The notes: generated from the sequence alone by a model not told the origin. 64,000 bases of DNA from Deinococcus metalli (GCF_014201805.1 NZ_JACHFK010000016.1:13378-77377), one strand, 5' to 3'. Shown: positions 1 through 16,363, numbered from the stretch's first letter. Program-made: numbers and translations.

Positions 1-1
1 G

Positions 2-2674
<2,673 letters not shown>

Positions 2675-2727
2675 CGCGCAGATGTCAACATGTCGGACGG
2701 TTTACCCGCCGAACAGATCAACCCAGC

Positions 2728-2764
2728 GTCTAGACAGTCAGACTCTTAGACCGTCAGACCGTCT
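2728..2764 (+). repeat. Tandem octamer tract (NNTNAGAC) between aceE and aceF
   Basis: Four back-to-back octamers, GTCTAGAC, AGTCAGAC, TCTTAGAC and CGTCAGAC, then a partial CGTC, end just before the aceF ribosome binding site CCGAAGGAG. A CGTCAGAC doublet followed by CCGAAGGAG also stands before sufB, and related TCAGAC words lie between accB and accC. Function unknown; the sequence shows only the repetition and the placement. Confidence 0.7.
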
Positions 2765-2779
2765 CCGAAGGAGAACCAC

Positions 2780-4501
2780 ATGGCCACGGAACTGAAACTG
2801 CCCGACGTGGGCGACAACATCGAGCAGGGAACGGTCGTGACCGTGCTCGTGAAACCCGGCGACACCGTCAAGGCGGGCGACCCGATCATCGAGATCGAGA
2901 CGGACAAGGCGGTCGTGGAAGTCCCGGCCGAATCCGGCGGCACGGTGGACGCCGTGAGCGTGAAGGTGGGTGACACCGTGAAGGTCGGCGGCGTGATCGC
3001 CACCCTGACGGGTGGCGAGGGCGGCGGTGCCAGCGCGCCGGCCGCCGCGTCCGGCCCCGTGGACGACGCGGACGTGGGCACCAGCAAGGCCGTCGCGCAG
3101 CAGCAGCAGGACGCCCAGAAAGCGCAGGCCCAGGCTGCGCCCGCCGCCAGCCCGGCTCCGGCCGCCAGCGCGCCCGCGAGCAGCGGCGCGCAGATCACCC
3201 TGCCGGACGTAGGCGACAACATCGAGCAGGGCACCGTCGTGACCGTGCTGGTTGGCGTTGGCGACACCGTCAGCGAGGGCCAGCCCGTCATCGAGATCGA
3301 GACGGACAAGGCTGTCGTGGAGGTGCCGTCGAACGCGGGCGGCACTGTGCAGAGCGTGGCCGTGAAGGTGGGCGACACCGTGAAGGTCGGCGGCGTGATC
3401 GCCACCCTGGGCGGGGGCAGCGCGCCCGCTCCGGCGGCCCCGGCCGCGCCCGCTCCGGCCCAGGCGCCCGCGCCGGCAGCCCCGAGTAGCGCGGCTCCGG
3501 CGGCGACGCCCGACACCGCGCCCACCCAGGCCCCCGGTGCCCAGCGCCCCTACGACACCCAGACCTTCGACGGCCGCACGGTGGTGCCCGCCGCGCCGAG
3601 CGTCCGCCGCCTGGCCCGCGAGATCGGCGTGGACATCCACACGGTGCACGGCACCGGCATCGCCGGCCGGATCTCCGAGGAGGACGTGCGCCGCACCGGC
3701 GGCACCCCGACCGTGGCCCCGACCACGGCGGCGCCCGCGGCCGGTCAGGCCGCTGCTGCACCGGCGGTCGCTGCCGCGCCGCTGCCGAACTTCGAGAAGT
3801 GGGGCGCCGTCACCCGCGAGGACATGAGCGGCATCCGCAAGGCGACCGTGCGCTCCATGACCGCCAGCACGCTCATTCCGATGGTCACGCACTTCGACAA
3901 GGCCGACGTGACCCAGATGGAGGAGGTGCGCAGGCGCTTCGGCGCCCGCGTGGAGAAGGCCGGCGGCAAGCTGACCATGACGCACATCCTGATGAAGGTC
4001 GTGGCGAACGCCCTGCGCAAGTTCCCCAAATTCGGCGCGAGCCTCGATCTGGACGCGCAGCAGGTCATCTTCAAGGACTACGTGAACATCGGCGTGGCCG
4101 TGGACACGCCCGTGGGCCTGCTGGTGCCGGTCGTCAAGGACGCCGACCGCAAGAGCATCACGGAACTCGTGCTCGACCTGTCCGAGCTGGCCGCCCGGGC
4201 CCGCGACCGCAAGCTCAAGCCCGACGAGATGCAGGGCGCGACCTTCACGATCTCGAACCTGGGCGGCATCGGCGGGCACGCCTTCACGCCCATCGTGAAC
4301 GCGCCGGAAGTCGCCATCCTGGGCGTGTCGCGCGGCGGCATGGAACCCGTGTGGAACAAGGACAAGGGCGAGTTTGAGCCGCGTAACATGTTGCCCCTGA
4401 GCCTCACCTACGACCACCGCCTGATCGACGGCGCCGACGCCGCAAGGTTCGTGCGCTTCATCTGCGAGAGCCTGGAAGATCCGTTCCTGATCTCGCTGTA
4501 A
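2780..4501 (+). CDS. aceF: Dihydrolipoyllysine acetyltransferase, pyruvate dehydrogenase E2
   Basis: 573 residues. It carries the swinging lipoyl arms and transfers the acetyl group to CoA. There are two lipoyl domains: residues 1-78 with lipoyl lysine K43 in [10 protein letters not shown], and about 136-212 with K177 in the same motif. Ala/Pro-rich linkers follow each. A peripheral subunit-binding domain lies near 270-306 ([17 protein letters not shown]). The catalytic domain runs from about 345 to the end, with the active-site HRLIDG (H546, D550). The two lipoyl domains are very alike at the DNA level, suggesting a duplication within the gene. A good ribosome binding site (GAAGGAG) precedes the ATG. 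It is co-transcribed with aceE. Confidence 0.97.
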   Translation: MATELKLPDVGDNIEQGTVVTVLVKPGDTVKAGDPIIEIETDKAVVEVPAESGGTVDAVSVKVGDTVKVGGVIATLTGGEGGGASAPAAASGPVDDADVGTSKAVAQQQQDAQKAQAQAAPAASPAPAASAPASSGAQITLPDVGDNIEQGTVVTVLVGVGDTVSEGQPVIEIETDKAVVEVPSNAGGTVQSVAVKVGDTVKVGGVIATLGGGSAPAPAAPAAPAPAQAPAPAAPSSAAPAATPDTAPTQAPGAQRPYDTQTFDGRTVVPAAPSVRRLAREIGVDIHTVHGTGIAGRISEEDVRRTGGTPTVAPTTAAPAAGQAAAAPAVAAAPLPNFEKWGAVTREDMSGIRKATVRSMTASTLIPMVTHFDKADVTQMEEVRRRFGARVEKAGGKLTMTHILMKVVANALRKFPKFGASLDLDAQQVIFKDYVNIGVAVDTPVGLLVPVVKDADRKSITELVLDLSELAARARDRKLKPDEMQGATFTISNLGGIGGHAFTPIVNAPEVAILGVSRGGMEPVWNKDKGEFEPRNMLPLSLTYDHRLIDGADAARFVRFICESLEDPFLISL

Positions 4502-4517
4502 GAGCCGAGAGGAGAGA

Positions 4518-4542
4518 AACCCCCGTCCACGTGGCGGGGGTT
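4518..4542 (+). terminator. Hairpin terminator after aceF
   Basis: AACCCCCG pairs with CGGGGGTT around a 9-base loop. It lies between the converging aceF and lepB and may serve both strands; there is no long U-tract. Confidence 0.6.
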
Positions 4543-4557
4543 GTGGCTTGGGTTCGT

Positions 4558-5265
4558 TCAGGGCAAGAGAAGCCGTGGAGTCCACTGCTCCGTGCCGCTC
4601 GTCCCTACGCGCTTCTCGGGGTGTTCTAGGCCGTCGCAGGCGGGTGTGACGTTTGTGGGCGCGGCCAACGGCCACACGCTGGCGACGGCGCGTCCGGCGA
4701 TGTCGGCGGTGCTCACCGGACCGAACACGCGGCTGTCGAGGCTGCCGCCGGGGCTGCGGTTGTCGCCCATCACGAAGTACGTTCCGGCGGGCACGGTGAC
4801 GGGCAGGGTGTTGGCAAGGTCGCTGGCCGTGTCGTGGCAGGCCGCGTCCCAGTACGCGGTGGTGCGGGGTTCGTTCAGTGGGCGGCCGTTCACGGTGACG
4901 GTGCCGCGCGTGACCTGCACGGTGTCGCCGGGCAGACCGACGATGCGCTTGACGAGGTACGGGCGGTATGCCCACGGGAGGCTGAGGCCGCGGTACGCGT
5001 GCGTCCATTCCTGGGTGGCGGTGCGGGGTGGTTTGAACACTACGATGTCGCCCCGGTGGTAGGTGCCCACGCCCAGGGTGTGCGCCCAGCCCTCGAGTTT
5101 CGGGACGAGGAGTTCCTCGCCGTGGTGCAGGCCAGGCAGCATGCTGACGCCATCGACGCGCACGGCGGTCGCTCCGAACTGCGTGAACAGCAGCGCGAAC
5201 GCCAGCGGGGACAGCCACTCGCGCCACACGCGGGTCAAGCGGCTCGTCGTTTGGGTGGTGGTCAT
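4558..5265 (-). CDS. lepB: Signal peptidase I
   Basis: 235 residues, family S26. It cleaves signal peptides from exported proteins at the outer face of the inner membrane. A single N-terminal membrane segment (about residues 18-36) is followed by box B with the nucleophile S41 (GVSMLPG), box D with the general base K106 ([10 protein letters not shown]) and the late box [13 protein letters not shown]. The length and box order are normal for the family. The start overlaps the stop of the upstream membrane protein in an ATGA, so it is translationally coupled to the PadR-HAAS pair. A signal peptidase in such an operon suggests a dedicated or regulated role rather than sole housekeeping, but this is inference. 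Confidence 0.93.
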   Translation of the reverse strand: MTTTQTTSRLTRVWREWLSPLAFALLFTQFGATAVRVDGVSMLPGLHHGEELLVPKLEGWAHTLGVGTYHRGDIVVFKPPRTATQEWTHAYRGLSLPWAYRPYLVKRIVGLPGDTVQVTRGTVTVNGRPLNEPRTTAYWDAACHDTASDLANTLPVTVPAGTYFVMGDNRSPGGSLDSRVFGPVSTADIAGRAVASVWPLAAPTNVTPACDGLEHPEKRVGTSGTEQWTPRLLLP

Positions 5266-5600
5266 GGCTGCGCCAGATGCTGGGTGGGCGAAGTGGGATG
5301 GGTGCCCTGGATGGCGTAGGCGGCCCCGCCCAGTAGCCCGGCTGCCAGCAACCAGCGCAGCGCCAGCCCCAGCGTGTGAGTGCGCGCAAAGCGCACGGCG
5401 GCCGGGATTGCCGGGCCAGCTTGGCGCAGAGCGGCAGCCCAGGCGTCAGCCTCGGTGAGACCGTTCAGGCGGGCGTCTAGCATGGTCTGGTACAAGTTCC
5501 CGTGTAGTTCTGCCCGTACGTGCCGGGCGGCGGTGGGGGGCAGGAGCAGCGTCACGCGGCGCAGGTAACGCTGCACTTTGGGTGGTGGGGGTGTCACCAC
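5262..5600 (-). CDS. Small membrane protein with HAAS/DUF1700-like N-terminus
   Basis: 112 residues. The N-terminal 65 residues are helical and resemble the domains often encoded next to PadR regulators (HAAS/DUF1700 or permease-prefix type: RRVTLLLP...ELHGNLYQ...[12 protein letters not shown]...GP). A single membrane span follows near residues 75-95 and a short tail ends the protein. The start is one of two consecutive GTG codons that overlap the PadR stop, and the end overlaps lepB. In known PadR-HAAS pairs the membrane protein is thought to signal to, or be controlled by, the regulator; no function is proven here. The family assignment comes from recognition of the pattern and needs a profile search. 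Confidence 0.65.
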   Translation of the reverse strand: MVTPPPPKVQRYLRRVTLLLPPTAARHVRAELHGNLYQTMLDARLNGLTEADAWAAALRQAGPAIPAAVRFARTHTLGLALRWLLAAGLLGGAAYAIQGTHPTSPTQHLAQP

Positions 5601-5911
5601 AGACTCCGTAGGGCCATGTCGAAGGAGCGGTACGAGTCGCGTTTCCGGGACAGTTCCGCGCGGCCCGCATCGGTCAGGGTGTACGTGCGAACCGGGGGAC
5701 CACCGCGGGCTGGGGTCATCTCGGCAGCATGCAGAAACCCGGCCTTCTCCAGGCGGTGCAGGGCCGGGTACAGGCTGCCGGCGTTCAGGGTGATGCTGCC
5801 GTCCGTGAGCACACTGACGCGTTTGGCGATGTCCTGGCCGTAACCGCCCTCGCGTTCCAGGACGCTCAGGAGGATCAGGTCGAGATTGCCCTTGAACAGG
5901 TTGGGATCCAT
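5594..5911 (-). CDS. PadR-family transcriptional regulator
   Basis: 105 residues from the ATG that gives MDPNLFKGNLDLILL; another ATG 12 bases upstream is possible. The winged helix shows the family hallmarks: LILLSVL, YGQDIAKRV, ITLNAGSLYPALHRLEKAG and RTYTLTDAGRAEL. PadR proteins are small repressors that often respond to phenolics, antibiotics or envelope stress and repress their own operon. Two overlapping inverted repeats sit at the start of the gene and are the likely operator. Downstream and overlapping are the HAAS-like membrane protein and lepB, so the regulator heads a three-gene operon. Confidence 0.9.
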   Translation of the reverse strand: MDPNLFKGNLDLILLSVLEREGGYGQDIAKRVSVLTDGSITLNAGSLYPALHRLEKAGFLHAAEMTPARGGPPVRTYTLTDAGRAELSRKRDSYRSFDMALRSLW

Positions 5912-5914
5912 TGC

Positions 5915-5933
5915 TATCAGCATCTGATATCAG
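5915..5933. promoter_or_regulatory. Nested inverted repeats, likely PadR operator
   Basis: The sequence contains TATCAG-CAT-CTGATA (5915-5929) and the overlapping perfect palindrome CTGATATCAG (5924-5933). It spans the 5' end of padR, between it and the divergent RNA ligase gene. Confidence 0.55.
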
Positions 5934-6066
5934 AATGTGAGCATGATGGGATGGCGGCAGGTAACTGCATCGGCGGGTGCGCCGTCCAGCGTCGGCGGGG
6001 TTCTCTGCTGACCAGATGGCGGATGTCTGCGCGCCGCGTCGCCGCTACCGTGATGCTGGTGGCATC

Positions 6067-6624
6067 ATGCAGAAGATTCTCAGCCTGTACGCCCGCAACT
6101 ACGACACGGATCGTCTGGTTCGAGACGAGGTGGTGTCCGGCTCTGAGTGGGTGCTCGCCGGCGAAGGCGTCGCTACGCGCAAGTGGGACGGCACGAGCTG
6201 CCTCGTTCGGGACGGTGAGCTGTGGAGACGCTACGACGCGAAGAACGGGCGCATGCCTCCCGCCGGGTTCGAAGCGGCGCAGGAGCCAGATCCGGTCACT
6301 GGGCATCACCCCGGCTGGGTGCCCGTCGGGGACGGCCCAGGCGATACCTTTCACCGAGAGGCCTGGGCCAGTGCGGGTGCGGCGCTGCCGGACGGGACGT
6401 ACGAACTGATCGGCCCGAAAGTGCAGGGCAATCCGGAAGGCGTCCAGGCCCACCAGCTCGTTCGTCACGGCGCAGAGCGACTGAACGATGTCCCGCGCGA
6501 CTTCGCCAGCCTGCGTGCCTACCTGGAAGCGAGGCCAGACATGGAGGGCATCGTGTGGCACCATCCGGACGGCCGAATGGTGAAACTCAAACGCAGGGAC
6601 TTCTTCGGCAGCACCCGGCGCTGA
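6067..6624 (+). CDS. RLIG1-like RNA ligase (nucleotidyltransferase fold)
   Basis: 185 residues. The lysine nucleotidyltransferase signature is plain: K39 in ATRKWDGTSC (motif I, KxDG), then a likely motif IV, MEGIVWHH, and a likely motif V, VKLKRRDF, close to the C-terminus. This small, single-domain layout resembles the family of human RLIG1 (C12orf29) and its bacterial relatives (formerly DUF5565), which join 5'-phosphate and 3'-hydroxyl RNA ends via a ligase-adenylate. There is no OB-fold or other extra domain. The ATG at 6067 was chosen because it starts the conserved part and has GGTGG upstream; a TACCGT -10 lies at 6046-6051. Divergent from padR. The substrate is unknown. Confidence 0.75.
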   Translation: MQKILSLYARNYDTDRLVRDEVVSGSEWVLAGEGVATRKWDGTSCLVRDGELWRRYDAKNGRMPPAGFEAAQEPDPVTGHHPGWVPVGDGPGDTFHREAWASAGAALPDGTYELIGPKVQGNPEGVQAHQLVRHGAERLNDVPRDFASLRAYLEARPDMEGIVWHHPDGRMVKLKRRDFFGSTRR

Positions 6625-6649
6625 TGCCGGACAGGGCGGCCCCGCTGCT

Positions 6650-6655
6650 TACAAT
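6650..6655 (+). promoter_or_regulatory. -10 box of leaderless DinB gene
   Basis: TACAAT, six bases before the ATG at 6662. Transcription should start at or next to the start codon. Confidence 0.6.
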
Positions 6656-6661
6656 TCATCC

Positions 6662-7165
6662 ATGAACCAGGATCTCCGGACCCTCTACCCCTGGGTGAAG
6701 TTCTCGCGCGAGCGGCTGTTCGCGTGGGCCGAGGCGCTGCCGGACGGCGTGTACACCCAGGACCACCCGGACTTCGCATACGGCAGCCTGCGGAACGTGC
6801 AGGCGCACATCGCCGGCTGTTACCTCGTGTGGGTGGGGCGGCGTGGGCTGAACGACACTCCACATCTGGACTCGGCGGCGATCCCGGACGTGGCCGCCAT
6901 GCGCGAGGTCTTCGCGGGCGTGGACGCGGTGATGGAGCGCGCTTTCGGCGCCTTCACCACCCCGGACGAGGAGTTCGACCTGCCCCTGGGGAACGAGGTG
7001 CTGCGGGTCACGCAGCGGTGGCTGGTCATGCATCCCATCACGCACGAGTTCCATCACAAGGGCCAGATGCTCACGATGGGCCGTGTCCTGGGCCACCCCT
7101 ACCCGGCCGGACCTGACACGGACCTGGGCGCGCCGGGCGACGTGACTACTTCCCGTTCCGGGTGA
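6662..7165 (+). CDS. DinB-superfamily protein
   Basis: 167 residues forming a predicted four-helix bundle of the DinB/YfiT type. The three metal-ligand histidines can be placed: one in VQAHIAG and two in the late helix HPITHEFHH. Members include bacillithiol or mycothiol transferases and many uncharacterised stress proteins; Deinococcus genomes hold large families of them. The transcript is probably leaderless. The last 20 bases overlap a small membrane-protein gene on the other strand. The exact reaction is unknown. Confidence 0.85.
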   Translation: MNQDLRTLYPWVKFSRERLFAWAEALPDGVYTQDHPDFAYGSLRNVQAHIAGCYLVWVGRRGLNDTPHLDSAAIPDVAAMREVFAGVDAVMERAFGAFTTPDEEFDLPLGNEVLRVTQRWLVMHPITHEFHHKGQMLTMGRVLGHPYPAGPDTDLGAPGDVTTSRSG

Positions 7166-7316
7166 GCCGCCACAGCGTCACGCCGTTGGCGACCATCAGC
7201 AGCACGCACAGGATCGCCATGGGCCACTGCTGCTTCTGAACGAAGCGGATGGTCAGGATGCCCCAGCCGCAGACGAGGGCCGTGACCAGCCAGATGCGCC
7301 ACGCGGGGGCGTTCAA
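7146..7316 (-). CDS. Small two-span membrane protein
   Basis: 56 residues from a TTG start (NAPAWRIWLVTALVCGWG...). It has two hydrophobic segments: about residues 6-20, and 30-48 (MAILCVLLMVANGVTL), with a positively charged turn between (RFVQKQQ) and a basic end. It is too short for ordinary ORF calling. A TACGCT -10 box at 7338-7343 lies upstream on this strand. The pattern of hydrophobic blocks and the absence of stops make it plausible, but the non-ATG start and lack of recognised homology leave doubt. It fills the gap between the DinB and S8 protease genes. Confidence 0.5.
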   Translation of the reverse strand: MNAPAWRIWLVTALVCGWGILTIRFVQKQQWPMAILCVLLMVANGVTLWRLTRNGK

Positions 7317-7371
7317 GTCGGGAACCTCATGCGCCCAGCGTAGCGGCTCCGGGCCCGCACGACCGTGATGC

Positions 7372-8589
7372 TCACTTGCCCACGCTGGAGGCCAGGGCGA
7401 GCTTCACGGCCGCCTCGGCGTTCAGGGTGCCGCTGCCGCAGGTGTGGGTCGGCACGGGGTCGCACTGGCGGTTCGGGAAGGGCGTGGCGCTGCGCGTCAG
7501 GTACGAGCGCAGCAGCGCGGGGCTGAGCTTCGGGCGCACGCTCAGCAGCAGGCTGGCCACGCCCGTCACGTGCGGCGCGGCGAAGCTGGTGCCGTTGGGC
7601 GTGCGCTCCCCGCCGGGCCCGCTGACGCTGCTGGCGACGATGCCGTGGCCGCGTTCCCCGCCGGGCGCGGCGAGGGTGACGGTGCTGCCCCAGTTCGCGT
7701 AGTCGGGCCGCGCGCCCTGGGCGGACACGCTGGTGACGGTCACGACGTTGCGGCAGCCGGCGGGCGAGTAGCCGCGCGCGTCCGTGCCGTCGTTGGCGGC
7801 GCCGGCCACGACCAGGGCGCCGCGGGCGGTCACGGTGTCGATGGCCGCCTGGATGCGCGCGTCGCAGCCGGTCAGCGGAATGAAGTCCGCGTACAGGCTG
7901 AGGTTCAGCAGCCGCGCCGGGTTCGGGTTGGCGGGCACGCCGGGGACGCTGAGGCCGACCGCCCACTTCATGGCGTCCACGAGGTCCTGCGGGGCGATCA
8001 TGCCGTCGGTGCCGGCCACGCGGACGTGCACGATCTTCGCCTGCGGGTTGACGCCGACCATGCCCTGGCCGTCGCGGCCGGCGGCGATGACGTTTGCCAC
8101 GACCTCCGCGTGGTACGCGAACGGCCCGAGGCCGGTGGCGTCGGCGTCGCGGCCGTCGCCATCGCCGGAGCGGGCGGGGTCGCTCACGAAGTCGTAGCCG
8201 TTCACCACGCGCCCCGCCAGTTCCGGCGACGCCACGTACCCGGTGTCCAGCACCGCCACCGTCACCGGACCGCCGGGCGCTTTCTCCCACGCCTGCGGCA
8301 GCCGGATCACCGGCAGAGGCCACTGCCGGGCATACAGCGGATCGCTGGGCACCGATGGTGCGGAGGTCGTGGCCGGCGTGGGCGAGACGGGCTGGAGTTC
8401 CGGCGTGGCCGGGGTGGGCGCCACAGGCGCAATTTCCGGCCGCGCCGGGGCCGCCAGGGCGGGCGGCAGCGCGGGAATCGGCACGAGCTTGATGGCGTGT
8501 GTGGCCGCCGGGAGGGCCGTGCCCAGCAGCACGCCGGCCAGCAGCAGGGCGCGCGGAAGCCGGCGCCGCGTGGGGGAGAGCGGATCCAT
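7372..8589 (-). CDS. Secreted S8-family (subtilisin-like) serine protease
   Basis: 405 residues. A signal peptide (about residues 1-32) is followed by a Pro/Ala-rich stretch to residue 85 and then the peptidase domain. The triad is D115 (VAVLDTGY), H160 ([12 protein letters not shown]) and S335 ([12 protein letters not shown]), with oxyanion N267 (GAANDG). The histidine motif is unusual, HAEVVAN in place of HGTHVAG, but the catalytic histidine itself is kept. No long prodomain is visible, so maturation may differ from classic subtilisins. It is exported and probably degrades external protein. It is divergent from the SDR gene. Confidence 0.9.
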   Translation of the reverse strand: MDPLSPTRRRLPRALLLAGVLLGTALPAATHAIKLVPIPALPPALAAPARPEIAPVAPTPATPELQPVSPTPATTSAPSVPSDPLYARQWPLPVIRLPQAWEKAPGGPVTVAVLDTGYVASPELAGRVVNGYDFVSDPARSGDGDGRDADATGLGPFAYHAEVVANVIAAGRDGQGMVGVNPQAKIVHVRVAGTDGMIAPQDLVDAMKWAVGLSVPGVPANPNPARLLNLSLYADFIPLTGCDARIQAAIDTVTARGALVVAGAANDGTDARGYSPAGCRNVVTVTSVSAQGARPDYANWGSTVTLAAPGGERGHGIVASSVSGPGGERTPNGTSFAAPHVTGVASLLLSVRPKLSPALLRSYLTRSATPFPNRQCDPVPTHTCGSGTLNAEAAVKLALASSVGK

Positions 8590-8642
8590 CGCCCCGCAGT
8601 CTGCCGCGCCCGCCTGACGGAGCTCTGAGGGGCGCTTGCGGA

Positions 8643-8648
8643 TACCAT
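8643..8648 (+). promoter_or_regulatory. -10 box of leaderless SDR gene
   Basis: TACCAT, six bases before the ATG at 8655. Confidence 0.6.
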
Positions 8649-8654
8649 CACGTC

Positions 8655-9434
8655 ATGACCGCTTCCCTTCCCGCGCCGCGAGTGGTCGTGCTGACCGGTG
8701 CGTCCAGCGGCATCGGCCGGGCGACCGCGCGGGAACTCGCGGCGCGCGGGCACACGCTGGTGCTGGCCGCGCGCCGGGCCGCCGAACTGGACGCCCTGGC
8801 CCGCGACCTCGATCCCGGCGGCACGCGCGTGCTGGCCGTGCCGACCGACGTGACGCAGGGCGCCTCCCGCCGCGCGCTGATCGAGGCCGCCACCGCGCGC
8901 TTCGGGCACATCGACGTGCTGGTCAACAACGCCGGGATCACGGTGGAGCGCGGGTGGTGGTGGGACGACCCCGATCCGCTGCGGGTGCTGCGCGTGAATC
9001 TCGACGCGCCCATCGAACTCACGCGGCTGGTGCTGCCGGCCATGCGGGCCCGGCGCGCGGGGCATATCGTGAACATCGCGTCCGTGGCCGGGCTGGTCGC
9101 CACCAACGGGATGTACTCCGCGAGCAAGTTCGGTCTGCGCGGCTTCTCGCTGGCGCTGAGGCGCGAATTGCTCGGCACGGGGGTGCATGTCAGCGTGGTC
9201 TCGCCGGGCTTCGTGAAGAGCGAGATGACCGCCAGCGCCGGCCTGCCCATGCCCGGGCCAGACGTGGTGGCGCGCGCCGTGGCCGACGTGCTGGAGCGCC
9301 CGCGGCGCGAGGTGATCGTCCCGCGGGGGTACCGGGCCGCCGTGTGGTTCGACCGCCACGTCCCGGCGCTGAGCGACCGGCTCGTCCGGTATGGGCTGAT
9401 CCGCCGGCGGTACCGGCACGCCAAGAAGACCTGA
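8655..9434 (+). CDS. Short-chain dehydrogenase/reductase
   Basis: 259 residues, classical SDR. The NAD(P)-binding glycine motif TGASSGIG is at residues 12-19; NNAG follows the Rossmann core; the catalytic set is a serine in NIASVAG and Tyr/Lys in YSASK. The arginine after the glycine motif and the RR turn at the end of the second strand (AARRAAEL) favour NADP(H). The start was placed at the ATG after the -10 box because longer versions read back through the promoter. The substrate cannot be told from sequence. The App1-like gene follows, with its own promoter. Confidence 0.9.
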   Translation: MTASLPAPRVVVLTGASSGIGRATARELAARGHTLVLAARRAAELDALARDLDPGGTRVLAVPTDVTQGASRRALIEAATARFGHIDVLVNNAGITVERGWWWDDPDPLRVLRVNLDAPIELTRLVLPAMRARRAGHIVNIASVAGLVATNGMYSASKFGLRGFSLALRRELLGTGVHVSVVSPGFVKSEMTASAGLPMPGPDVVARAVADVLERPRREVIVPRGYRAAVWFDRHVPALSDRLVRYGLIRRRYRHAKKT

Positions 9435-9468
9435 ACGCGGGCGGGTCATGTGGTCGCTGGACGCTCCG

Positions 9469-9474
9469 TACACT
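9469..9474 (+). promoter_or_regulatory. -10 box of leaderless App1-like gene
   Basis: TACACT, six bases before the GTG at 9481. Confidence 0.6.
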
Positions 9475-9480
9475 GGAGGA

Positions 9481-10569
<1,089 letters not shown>

Positions 10570-10586
10570 GCTCAGACCACAGGAAT

Positions 10587-10617
10587 GGGCCGGGAGTGTG
10601 CACTGCACTCCCGGCCC
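10587..10617. terminator. Bidirectional terminator between App1-like gene and rnr
   Basis: Perfect 12-bp stem, GGGCCGGGAGTG with CACTCCCGGCCC, around a 7-base loop, between two converging genes. Confidence 0.75.
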
Positions 10618-10637
10618 GTTCGTTCAGCTGCGGCTCC

Positions 10638-14462
<3,825 letters not shown>

Positions 14463-14465
14463 CAA

Positions 14466-14868
14466 CGCACCTGGTCGTTCAGGACGCGCCCGTGAGGCTG
14501 GGCCTCGATTGGCACGCGGTCACCGGCTGTACGGGCCTGCTCGGCCGACGGGCACGGGGTGCCGCACGCATCCCCCTCACGGGAACTGGATGTTCGCTTC
14601 CTCGGGTCGCGCCCTGATTGCGGAGCCCTGTCGGGCCATCCGGGGCGCCGTCCTGTACCCGGCAGCACGGTCAGCATAACACGCGCACCTGACCGCACCG
14701 TGACGCCCGCTCCACGGCCACGCGCGCCTCCGCCAATCCTGCGGCATGGTTGGCGGCTTCGCGCTGGAGTATGGGCACCCGCAGACCACGGGCACCGCTG
14801 CTGGCCCGGCACTACGCAGCCGAGGACGTGCCCGGCGCCCTGCCCTTCTCCTCGACGTCTGGGCGGCG
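14466..14868. other. Intergenic region upstream of rnr, probable 200-base leader
   Basis: No convincing gene. On the minus strand a TATGCT -10 box (14673-14678) would place the rnr transcript start near 14666, giving a leader of about 200 bases. Short open frames of about 20-30 codons lie in the leader, but none has a clear ribosome binding site. The 14680-14868 part holds no recognised element. Confidence 0.4.
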
Positions 14869-15633
14869 TCAGGGAAGCGTGATATGGCCGCTGAGCGGCG
14901 CGTGGTCGCTCAGGCGGGCGGCGCGGTCCACCGAGACCGCTCCCGGCGCCACGCCGGACGCGAGGAGGTAATCGATCCGCCAGCCCACGTCGTTGTCGTA
15001 CGCGCCGCCGCGGTTACTCCACCACGTGTACTCGGCCCGTTCGCCCAGATGCGCGCGGTGCGTGTCCACCAGCCCCGCGTCCAGATGCGCGCTCATCCAC
15101 TCGCGCTCCTGCGGCAGAAAGCCCGAGTTCTTGCGGTTGCCGCGCCAGTTCTTCAGGTCGATCTCGCGGTGCGCGATGTTGTAGTCGCCGCCCAGGACCA
15201 CCGGCCGCCCCTGCGCGACCAGCGCGGAGACCCACGCGTGATAGTCGCCCAGCATCCGCTCCTTGAAGGTCTGACGCTCCTCGCCGCTGCTGCCGCTCGG
15301 CAGGTACACGCTCACGAAGCGCACGCCGCCCACCACCGCGCTGATCACGCGGCCCTCGGCGTCCATCTCGTCGTGCAGCATGCCCGCCTGCACGTCTTCC
15401 AGCTCGCGGCGGGCCAGGATCGCCACGCCGCTGTACCCCGCCCGGTGCGCCGGGAACCACGCGCTGTGGTAGCCCAGGTGCGCCAGGGCTTCCGGGTGCG
15501 GATCGGCCCGGACCTCCTGCAACAGCAGCACGTCCGGCGCTTCGCGCTCCACCCAGTCGGCGAGGCCCCGGCGCAGGGCGCTGCGGATGCCGTTCACGTT
15601 CAGGGTCGTGACCTTCAGCGAAGCAGACGTCAT
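14869..15633 (-). CDS. xthA: Exodeoxyribonuclease III (AP endonuclease)
   Basis: 254 residues, ExoIII/APE1 family. It cuts DNA 5' of abasic sites and removes 3' blocking groups in base excision repair. Motifs in order: TTLNVNGIRS, the metal-binding glutamate in LLLQEVRA, YSGVAIL, GGDYNIAH, RIDYLLAS and the catalytic SDHAPL close to the end. The length is ordinary. A TATGCT -10 box at 15642-15647 lies eight bases upstream of the ATG, so the transcript has almost no leader. The N-terminus MTSASLK agrees with this start. Confidence 0.95.
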   Translation of the reverse strand: MTSASLKVTTLNVNGIRSALRRGLADWVEREAPDVLLLQEVRADPHPEALAHLGYHSAWFPAHRAGYSGVAILARRELEDVQAGMLHDEMDAEGRVISAVVGGVRFVSVYLPSGSSGEERQTFKERMLGDYHAWVSALVAQGRPVVLGGDYNIAHREIDLKNWRGNRKNSGFLPQEREWMSAHLDAGLVDTHRAHLGERAEYTWWSNRGGAYDNDVGWRIDYLLASGVAPGAVSVDRAARLSDHAPLSGHITLP

Positions 15634-15752
15634 GGCTTCAGAGCATATCGGAACGGCCGCTCCAGCTTTTTTTTGTACCGGGTGCGTTGTTCAAGACACG
15701 TTCAGCCAAACCAAAACCCGGAGCTTCACGAAGAGCGTACCTTGACCTCACC

Positions 15753-16061
<309 letters not shown>

Positions 16062-16069
16062 CGTTCTGT

Positions 16070-16106
16070 AGTGGGCCGGGCCGTGGGGGCGACCTCGCGG
16101 CCCACT
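16070..16106 (+). terminator. Hairpin after the hypothetical gene
   Basis: AGTGGGCCG pairs with CGGCCCACT around a long GC-rich loop, followed by TCTC. It is a moderate candidate. Confidence 0.5.
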
Positions 16107-16253
16107 TCTCATGCCCGGACCCGCCGCCCGATGAGGTCCAGACCACTCCACCCCCGATAGACTGGCCGGGAGACGTGTCCTGGACAGTTTTCACGTCGTC
16201 AGGGGAGAAAAAGGTGAGCCGCGCCAACTGACCTGCCAACCAGACTCACGGTT

Positions 16254-16271
16254 ATGTCGGGTACTCGACAT
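16254..16271. promoter_or_regulatory. 18-bp near-perfect palindrome upstream of first lipoprotein
   Basis: ATGTCGGGTACTCGACAT has six-base arms ATGTCG/CGACAT and a near-symmetric centre. It lies about 40 bases upstream of the candidate -10 box, a typical operator position. The rest of 16107-16253 shows nothing beyond an isolated CCTGGACAGT, repeated inverted at 16275-16285. Confidence 0.45.
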
Positions 16272-16285
16272 CCACTGTCCAGGAA

Positions 16286-16318
16286 GTCAGAAATCTGTTC
16301 ATGAGTCATTCATAGGCT
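16286..16318 (+). promoter_or_regulatory. Promoter of first lipoprotein, shared with the second
   Basis: GTCAGAAA starts at 16286 and TAGGCT (-10) lies at 16313-16318. The same arrangement with identical spacing (21 bases between GTCAGA and TANNCT) occurs at 18098-18130. Confidence 0.55.
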
Positions 16319-16363
16319 TCCCATGTGATCGCGTCCGGCTCGTGCTGGACGGAAGGAAGCTTC

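Noticed and set aside
2738..5389. 883-residue minus-strand frame across aceF and lepB
   Set aside because: Runs antisense through aceF and out of frame through lepB; composition is that of a shadow.
15664..15675. T-run as a terminator after xthA or before the hypothetical gene
   Set aside because: No stable stem precedes it on either strand, and it lies upstream, not downstream, of both genes.
16252..16273. Radiation/desiccation response motif
   Set aside because: Only the half-site TTATGTC matches; the other half and the 3-base centre of the 17-bp motif are absent.
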